Below are positions 30,475 to 35,361 of a DNA stretch of 35,361 nucleotides, piece after piece (positions within the stretch are counted from its first letter, which is position 1; each line of letters opens with the position of its first letter). A program made the position numbers and the translations under genes. The notes below the pieces were generated by a model. It was not told the origin of the DNA. It worked only from the letters and a program-made list of their open reading frames with translations, and made no database searches. The DNA comes from a virus: positions 1 to 35,361 of IMG/VR virus record IMGVR_UViG_3300010392_000412; one strand, written 5' to 3'.

Positions 30475-32318
30475 GTCGCAAGGTTTTTATTGATTTCGAA
30501 ACATTTAGCCCAGTAAATCTAAAAGATGAAGGGGCTTATAAATATTTAAACCATCCAGAAGCCGAAGTAGTTACAGCAGCATACGCTATAGATGACGGTG
30601 AAGTAGTAGATGGTATACCCGATCTTTTACCTACTGATTTAATCATAGCTCACAATGCTACATTCGAATATATGGTATTGGTATTAATACTCAACAGAGA
30701 TATCAAAGCTAACCAAATGTACGATACTATGGCAATGGGTGGCCAAGTAGGTTTTGCTAGTGGCCTCAATCAGCTTGCAGAGGCTCTAGGACTTGGTAAG
30801 AAAGACCCAGTAGGTAAGAGCCTAATTAATAGGAAAGATCTGTCTGAGGAAGAGAGGGCAGCCTTAAAATCATATTGCCGACAGGATGTTAGCCTTATGA
30901 GAGAATGCTTTGATATCTTGGCCTCTTTTAAACTGTATACCAAAAGAGAGCATAAGGTATTTACCAGCACCCTTGAAATGAATATGAGAGGCATTCCAGT
31001 ACATAGAGAGCTTATTGATCTATGTGATAGTAAACAAGAATATGCCATTAAAATAATTGAAAAGGATTTCAAAAAAATCACATCTGAAATGATATCCAAA
31101 GGCTATGCGACGCTAGATACCACTAAGTGGAAAACTCAAAAAACTATTGATAAAAAGCTAGCTGAATTTGCCGAAGGGTTCGATCATAAGAAAGGTGCTA
31201 GGATACGTGAAGTGCTCGGTGTAGACACTTTAGATAAAAGGCAGTGGGATAGGCTAGAAAAGGAGATTACAGCTCAAGGAGACGAGCTTAAATCCCAGCT
31301 ATGGGGTCTTTATAAAAAGATCAGCTATTCTAGCATAGCAAAGATAAAAACTGCTAAAAACTTTATCTGTGATGACGATAGGATACGTGGGGTACTGGTT
31401 TATCACGGTGCTCACTCTGGTAGATATACTTCTAAAGGGTATCAGATCCAAAATATGCCAAGGAAGGTAAATGGGTACAGTGATGACGAGATAAGGGAAT
31501 CAATCAGTAAACTAGCCTCAAGCAATGATGCTTATGAAATATATGATCTGCTATCAGGGATGATTAGGCATTTCATATACACCCCTAAAGGGCTTTGTAT
31601 CTTTGATTATAAATCTATTGAGCTGTATGTGGCCAGGTCTATAGTAGGAGATCCTTTAAAACCTGGTGAGGACGGATACCAGACTTTTGCAGCAGAAATG
31701 TTTAATAAGGACTACAAGGACGTAACCAAACAAGAACGTAATGAGGCAAAAGTACCAGTACTTGGTTTCCAATACCAGGCTGGGGCATCGGCTATACAAA
31801 CTCAAGCAGAACAAGTAGGGATACATTTTAGTGATGCTAGATCAGACGAGCTGCATTCACTGTACCAAGAAGTAAATTATAAGATATGTGAAATGTGGGA
31901 TGAGCTTAATCTTAGCTGCATACTGGCTCTTAACCAACATAATGAGAATAAGTATTTTGATTTTACGGACGATAGGATACTTAAATTTAAACTACCTAGT
32001 GGACGTAAGATAGGATTTTTACATCCGTCTAAAGGTAGTAGAGAGATTACCTATTACTCCAATAGGGGTAGAGATAAGCTCTATGGTGGTAAGCTATTTA
32101 ATTATATGTGCCAAGGTACGGGACGTGATCTTCTGGTACATAGTATGCTTAATTTTTCTGATTGTGTTTTTATGTCAGTACACGATGAAGTTGTAGCCGA
32201 AGGTACTGATAACTATGATAGGATACGAGAGGCAATGGAGCAGCCTAAGTGGTATTTGCAGGATTGCTTATTAATAGCAGAAGGTACTAAAGGCGTAGAA
32301 CACTATGGAAAATATTAA
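30471..32318 (+). CDS. Family A DNA polymerase with 3'-5' exonuclease
   Basis: 615 aa. Exonuclease motifs: FIDFETFSP at the N terminus (Asp8, Glu10), AHNATFEY near residue 62, and YCRQDVSLM near 140. Polymerase motifs: GRYTSKGYQIQNMPRK near 320, motif A FDYKSIELY near 380, motif B ERNEAKVPVLGFQYQAG near 422-438, motif C SVHDEVVAEG near 570. It lacks a 5'-3' exonuclease domain, as phage replicative PolA-type enzymes do. Its ATG overlaps the HNH gene's stop. Confidence 0.88.
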   Translation: MSRKVFIDFETFSPVNLKDEGAYKYLNHPEAEVVTAAYAIDDGEVVDGIPDLLPTDLIIAHNATFEYMVLVLILNRDIKANQMYDTMAMGGQVGFASGLNQLAEALGLGKKDPVGKSLINRKDLSEEERAALKSYCRQDVSLMRECFDILASFKLYTKREHKVFTSTLEMNMRGIPVHRELIDLCDSKQEYAIKIIEKDFKKITSEMISKGYATLDTTKWKTQKTIDKKLAEFAEGFDHKKGARIREVLGVDTLDKRQWDRLEKEITAQGDELKSQLWGLYKKISYSSIAKIKTAKNFICDDDRIRGVLVYHGAHSGRYTSKGYQIQNMPRKVNGYSDDEIRESISKLASSNDAYEIYDLLSGMIRHFIYTPKGLCIFDYKSIELYVARSIVGDPLKPGEDGYQTFAAEMFNKDYKDVTKQERNEAKVPVLGFQYQAGASAIQTQAEQVGIHFSDARSDELHSLYQEVNYKICEMWDELNLSCILALNQHNENKYFDFTDDRILKFKLPSGRKIGFLHPSKGSREITYYSNRGRDKLYGGKLFNYMCQGTGRDLLVHSMLNFSDCVFMSVHDEVVAEGTDNYDRIREAMEQPKWYLQDCLLIAEGTKGVEHYGKY

Positions 32319-32337
32319 AATAATTTTATGACATCAG

Positions 32338-32365
32338 TTGATTAGCCTATCACGTATGTTAAACT
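32338..32365 (+). promoter_or_regulatory. Promoter with inverted AACATACGTG operator, after polymerase
   Basis: TTGATT (32338-32343), a 16-nt spacer and TAAACT (32360-32365). The spacer holds CACGTATGTT (32351-32360). TTATGACATCA lies directly before the -35 box, as it does after the -10 at 25.8 kb. Predicted start near 32372. Confidence 0.55.
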
Positions 32366-32375
32366 GAGTTCGATC

Positions 32376-32428
32376 CCTTCTCTGTTCTTTTTATTAACTG
32401 ATAGCACGGATAGTATTAACAGAGAAGG
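32376..32428 (+). repeat. 11-bp perfect inverted repeat in the leader RNA
   Basis: CCTTCTCTGTT (32376-32386) and AACAGAGAAGG (32418-32428) form an 11-bp stem around a 31-nt loop. It begins 4 nt after the predicted start and ends 20 nt before the ATG of the next gene, so the transcript would begin with a long hairpin followed by a free AAGGAG. Confidence 0.6.
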
Positions 32429-32448
32429 CCGAAAACTAAGGAGACGGT

Positions 32449-32604
32449 ATGAGTCATTTATGGAGTTGTAAAAAAGGAGACAAAATAGAGGTATATCATC
32501 AAGAAGCAGTAATAATTAAAATAGAGGCATTTCACGTAGTCGTGGAATACCTAAATGGTGAACAAAAAACAATCGACATCAACACCCAAATAAGGAAACT
32601 ATAA
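32449..32604 (+). CDS. Small SH3/Tudor-like protein, 51 aa
   Basis: Found by reading the gap. It begins MSHLWSCKKGDKIEVYHQEA and ends TIDINTQIRKL, with strand-like VIIKIEAFHVVVEYLNG, suggesting a small beta-barrel (SH3/Tudor-type). AAGGAGA lies before its ATG and its TAA overlaps the next gene (TAATG). First gene after the hairpin leader. Confidence 0.6.
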   Translation: MSHLWSCKKGDKIEVYHQEAVIIKIEAFHVVVEYLNGEQKTIDINTQIRKL

Positions 32605-32891
32605 TGGAAAACACAGTACTAGCAGAAGTATTTTTAACTCACGATAAAGAAACCCAAAAAGTAGGTATAGCGTTTGCATTTACCCACGGCATCCAATCAG
32701 TAATCCAAGGGGCTTACAGAGGTGGGGCTAAGAAAGAAAACGTAGAAGGTTTAATTAAAGACCTTGCTGAGTCATTTGGATCTTTTAAAACTCAAGTATT
32801 GGATACCCTTGAAAAAGGTGGTTTTGATAAATTGCTCGAGCCTATGGATGACCAAGGTGATGTTACTGCCCAAAACCCTACCGTAAACTAA
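32604..32891 (+). CDS. Hypothetical protein
   Basis: 95 aa, with a beta N-terminal half (AEVFLTHDKETQKVGIAFAF) and a helical C-terminal half (VEGLIKDLAESFGSFKTQVL). Ends TAQNPTVN. No motif recognised. TAATG overlap with the small SH3-like gene suggests a coupled pair. Confidence 0.58.
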   Translation: MENTVLAEVFLTHDKETQKVGIAFAFTHGIQSVIQGAYRGGAKKENVEGLIKDLAESFGSFKTQVLDTLEKGGFDKLLEPMDDQGDVTAQNPTVN

Positions 32892-32916
32892 AACAGATCT
32901 AAAAAAGGAAAATACA

Positions 32917-33333
32917 ATGACCACTGTTACCACATATAGGACTTTAATTATACAATATAGTAAAGAAATATTAAAATTGGAAAGTAACCTAAAATGGTAT
33001 AACTTTATAGATAGATCAAAAATATCTTTATATAACAAGGTCATAGCTGATCTCAAAAATTGTATAAACTCTAGCATTGAAGAGAGAGATAGAAGGATGA
33101 CCTCTTCTAATAAGACCCATAAGAGGGAGAATCAGTTATTTTGGATGGGGGTACTATCTTCGTTCTCTATCCCATACGTTACTAATAACAACAGCATCCA
33201 TATACAATTTATTATCAAAAATAGGAAGGTAGATTTTTACCCTACCACAGAGACAGTACATTTTGATGGTAAACGTATATCTACCTATGAACTAATGGAG
33301 CTAATTAAAGCTAAAAAAGGGAAAATGCTATGA
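32917..33333 (+). CDS. Hypothetical protein with N-terminal helical region
   Basis: 138 aa. Residues 1-70 are helical and charged, with possible coiled coil (RTLIIQYSKEILKLESNLKW; LKNCINSSIEERDRR). Residues 70-138 are beta-rich (HIQFIIKNRKVDFYPTTETV), ending in a basic helix (LIKAKKGKML). No family recognised. AAAAAAGGAAAATAC precedes its ATG; ATGA overlap with the next gene. Confidence 0.58.
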   Translation: MTTVTTYRTLIIQYSKEILKLESNLKWYNFIDRSKISLYNKVIADLKNCINSSIEERDRRMTSSNKTHKRENQLFWMGVLSSFSIPYVTNNNSIHIQFIIKNRKVDFYPTTETVHFDGKRISTYELMELIKAKKGKML

Positions 33334-33917
33334 AATTCATAGTCGTAAAAAACTTTGTTGGAGCTTACGGAAAAATAATCACCAAGGTCTTAAATGAAAA
33401 TGAAGAGCTGGTTTTTGCCACGGTAGATAAATGGGCTTCTTATATTATAGCATCTGACCTAATAAAACACATAACCAAAACAGCTTTAAGGTTTTATCTT
33501 GCTAACATTCCCACAGGTAAAACCACTATCTGCCTTAAAGAGCTTCAAGAAGTTATAACTAAAGAGTATACGGATACTCCCGAATACGTAGCTGCTAACA
33601 ATATGGCTTTCATTGCTCCTAAAGTAAAACCACAAGACACTGTAATAGTAACGGCTGATAATATAGTGTACGTCAATGGCAAGTTTGCATATTTTAGTAT
33701 CAGTGACTTATATGAAAAGAATATGTCTAAAAGGTGCTGTACACGTCAAGCATTCAGCAAGAGGATCTCACCAAAAAGAGGCACTGCTGTTAGTGGTAAA
33801 GAAGTATTGGGTATGTTCGAAATAACCACAAGGCAAGAGAAGGCTGAGTCTACTATGAGTAAGACTGCCCCTAAATATTTTGATGAATTTAAACCGTTGA
33901 TGATGAAATGGATATAG
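33330..33917 (+). CDS. Hypothetical early protein
   Basis: 195 aa. Contains a helical N-terminal half (VLNENEELVFATVDKWASYI) and a beta segment near 100-125 (DTVIVTADNIVYVNGKFAYF), then a basic region (SKRCCTRQAFSKRISPKRG). No known motif or membrane segment. Ends in FDEFKPLMMKWI. Operon neighbours are unknowns before it and DUF1353 after it. Confidence 0.58.
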   Translation: MKFIVVKNFVGAYGKIITKVLNENEELVFATVDKWASYIIASDLIKHITKTALRFYLANIPTGKTTICLKELQEVITKEYTDTPEYVAANNMAFIAPKVKPQDTVIVTADNIVYVNGKFAYFSISDLYEKNMSKRCCTRQAFSKRISPKRGTAVSGKEVLGMFEITTRQEKAESTMSKTAPKYFDEFKPLMMKWI

Positions 33918-33922
33918 GAAAT

Positions 33923-34333
33923 ATGATGAGTAAGGTAGATAGAAATACAATAACTTTTGACCAAGTTAATAATGGCTACGTATTAAGAAAAAAGAGTATC
34001 ATAGAAACTAATACTTTCTATGTGGATCACCCTGTTAGGGTGTATGGTAAGTTCGCTATTTACACCAATGGTGAGGTAGAGGCCGATAAGAGTTACTTTT
34101 GGGATGGTGCTAGTGGTGTTGCTGTTGATACCTACTCTGTACTGATACCGAGCCTAGTACACGATATCTTGTACGAGTGGATACGCACTATTAAAGATAA
34201 AAAGTATAAAAAAGAAATGCGTAAGCTGGCCGATAAAACATATTACAACTTGTGTATTACCCACAAAGTTAATAAGTGGAGAGCCAAAGCTCACTATGTT
34301 GGATTAAGATTGTTGGGTTGGAACTATGTATGA
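33923..34333 (+). CDS. DUF1353 protein
   Basis: 136 aa from the ATG at 33923, chosen because AGGAAA lies just before it (33926 is an alternative). The central FWDGASGVAVDTYSVLIPSL, then VHDILYEWIR and later YVGLRLLGW are the DUF1353 marks (a metal-like Asp/His set). DUF1353 proteins occur in phages, sometimes near tail or lysis genes, and their function is unknown. ATGA overlap with the HNH gene that follows. Confidence 0.72.
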   Translation: MMSKVDRNTITFDQVNNGYVLRKKSIIETNTFYVDHPVRVYGKFAIYTNGEVEADKSYFWDGASGVAVDTYSVLIPSLVHDILYEWIRTIKDKKYKKEMRKLADKTYYNLCITHKVNKWRAKAHYVGLRLLGWNYV

Positions 34334-35004
34334 GGTACGGAAGACTAACAGTTATGAAAGAAGTTGAACCAAAGATTTACCCTAATGGTAAAAAAGTTAA
34401 AAGAGTATTAGTTAAATGCGATTGCGGAAATTTAAAAGAAATTAGACTACCAGACATTAAATCTAAACGTACAAAATCTTGTGGCTGTTTTTTAGTAGAA
34501 AGCACTATTAATAGAAGTACAAAACACGACTACTGTAGAACAAATAAAACACACTCACTGTATAAATGTTGGCAAAATATGAAAAACAGGTGCTACAATC
34601 CCAACAATGCTGGTTATAAAAATTACGGAGCTAGAGGAATTACTGTTTGTGATGAATGGAAAAATGATCCTAAAGTGTTCGTTGAATGGGGTTTATCAAA
34701 CGGGTGGGCAGAAGGACTTGAAATTGATCGGATAGATGTAAATAGTAGCTATGCCCCTGGTAACTGTAGGTTTGTTGATGGTTCTTTGCAAAGTAGGAAT
34801 AGAAGAGGAAGAGGTACGAGCAAATATAAAGGAGTTCATTGGGATAAAATAACCAGTAAATGGGTTTCACAAATTACGCATAAAAATAAAAAAAGAGAAC
34901 GCTTGGGCTATTTCACCAATGAATTAGATGCAGCCCAAGCAGTAAATGATTGGCATATGGAGAATATGCCTGAACACAGGGAGTTACTACAAGATGTCGG
35001 ATAA
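34330..35004 (+). CDS. HNH-like homing endonuclease with AP2 domain, copy 3
   Basis: 224 aa from the ATG at 34330, which overlaps the previous stop (ATGA); a longer frame from 34276 would lie over the DUF1353 gene. It has the zinc-ribbon module (CDCGNLKEI, then SCGCF), the nuclease core (HSLYKCWQNMKNRC, YGARGITVCDEW, GLEIDRIDVN, Y.PGNCRFV) and an AP2 domain (YKGVHWDKITSKWVSQ, LGYFTNELDAAQAVNDW). More diverged from the other two than they are from each other. Its 3' end carries the start of the next gene. Confidence 0.75.
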   Translation: MRYGRLTVMKEVEPKIYPNGKKVKRVLVKCDCGNLKEIRLPDIKSKRTKSCGCFLVESTINRSTKHDYCRTNKTHSLYKCWQNMKNRCYNPNNAGYKNYGARGITVCDEWKNDPKVFVEWGLSNGWAEGLEIDRIDVNSSYAPGNCRFVDGSLQSRNRRGRGTSKYKGVHWDKITSKWVSQITHKNKKRERLGYFTNELDAAQAVNDWHMENMPEHRELLQDVG

Positions 35005-35266
35005 GATAAATAGTATATTAGCTGAAAGGGGTAGGCAGTATGGCGATTATTCTGAAAAATGTGAAATAGTAATGTCTATAAGGAGAATATTACCTACAGT
35101 ACATCTACCTGACTATATGAGAGTTTCCATTGAAGAAATAATTAAAAAGCTATCAAGGGCTTGCGTTGGAGACTATACCCATAAAGATAATTTTGATGAT
35201 ATTGCAGGGTATGCCACTTTAGTTAGCAAAACTTTACAGGAGATTGAAAAATGCCCATCACAATGA
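34994..35266 (+). CDS. DUF6378-like protein
   Basis: 90 aa from the ATG at 34994, inside the end of the HNH gene. The start MSDKINSILAERGRQYGDYS, then helical region and KLSRACVGDYTHKDNFDDIA, GYATLVSKTL match the DUF6378 layout ('ILeeRgk.YGdf..h...... ~~r...d...~Dn~~DIaGYa.Lv'). Small phage helical protein, function unknown. Its last 16 nt overlap the next gene. Confidence 0.65.
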   Translation: MSDKINSILAERGRQYGDYSEKCEIVMSIRRILPTVHLPDYMRVSIEEIIKKLSRACVGDYTHKDNFDDIAGYATLVSKTLQEIEKCPSQ

Positions 35267-35361
35267 CCATTGAACAAGTAGCCTTGCTGGTAAAAGATAC
35301 CTCTGCTAGGATACTTTGTATCTGTACAACTCATAACTTAGGCCGTAGAGTTCATAACAAC
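35251..35361 (+). CDS. HTH-like protein fragment (runs off window)
   Basis: 37 codons visible from ATG 35251, open at the right edge. MPITMTIEQVALLVKDTSAR, then ILCICTTHNLGRRV looks like the start of a helix-turn-helix (helix, turn, recognition helix). ATG 35263 in the same frame is an alternative start. Too short for a family call. Confidence 0.45.
   Translation, partial: MPITMTIEQVALLVKDTSARILCICTTHNLGRRVHNN

Noticed and set aside
1-35361. Prophage or lysogeny module
   Set aside because: No integrase, attachment site or clear CI/Cro pair was found in the window; the double-HTH and excisionase-like proteins alone are not enough.

Overview
The window looks like part of an AT-rich tailed bacteriophage (caudovirus) genome, probably contractile-tailed. 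It has a complete head-assembly module, the start of a tail gene of the DUF3383 (putative sheath) family, and a complete phage replication module. No host housekeeping genes, integrase, tRNA or rRNA were seen. Shine-Dalgarno sites (AAGGA/GGAG), sigma-70-like promoters and one Fur-box-like palindrome suggest a Gram-negative, possibly gammaproteobacterial, host. That is inference: no gene names the host.

Left arm (1-13331, minus strand, transcribed right to left). From a good sigma-70-like promoter at about 13.3 kb: two small genes (terminase small subunit candidates), terminase large subunit, an intrinsic terminator, a GIY-YIG homing-endonuclease-like gene with a Mom-like acetyltransferase domain, portal (DUF1073), protease/scaffold (DUF2213), a capsid cement-like gene, a second GIY-YIG homing endonuclease, a second cement paralogue, major capsid protein (DUF2184), a terminator, DUF4054 head-tail adaptor, neck/tail completion proteins, tail terminator and the DUF3383 tail protein, which runs off the left edge.

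Middle left (13449-15522, minus strand) is an accessory cluster of small genes, four of them translationally coupled: an HDYSH-motif protein, two short hypotheticals, a hypothetical, a bacterial PH/GRAM-like protein, and a separately promoted exported four-cysteine protein.

The divergent control region (15523-16648) has no convincing gene. It holds a leftward promoter, a 16-bp periodic repeat, a Fur-like palindrome, a 176-nt tract without a single G on the + strand, an 18-bp perfect inverted repeat and TGTGGAGAACATTGT repeats. It is the best candidate for the regulatory switch and/or replication origin.

Right arm (16649-35361, plus strand) is a tightly packed early/replication operon. In order: regulators (including a double-HTH protein), small hypotheticals, an SF2 helicase, a probable Acb2/Tad1-type anti-defence protein, a PriCT-2/P-loop primase-helicase, a Cas4-like DUF2800 nuclease, an excisionase-like HTH protein, a five-repeat protein of unknown function, a DUF2815 ssDNA-binding protein, a family A DNA polymerase, DUF1353 and DUF6378 proteins. 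Three related HNH-AP2 homing endonucleases sit between these genes.

The less expected signals are: (i) a shared motif, AACATA(C/G)GTG, inside the -35/-10 spacer of five promoters on both strands, which looks like a phage regulon operator; three of these promoters are followed by a perfect hairpin at the predicted transcript 5' end; (ii) the SH3-like plus Acb2/Tad1 fusion; (iii) the GIY-YIG plus Mom-like fusion; (iv) a winged-helix-like module shared by the first rightward gene and the primase C terminus; (v) the five-repeat protein. Six genes of 49-52 codons were found by reading the gaps.
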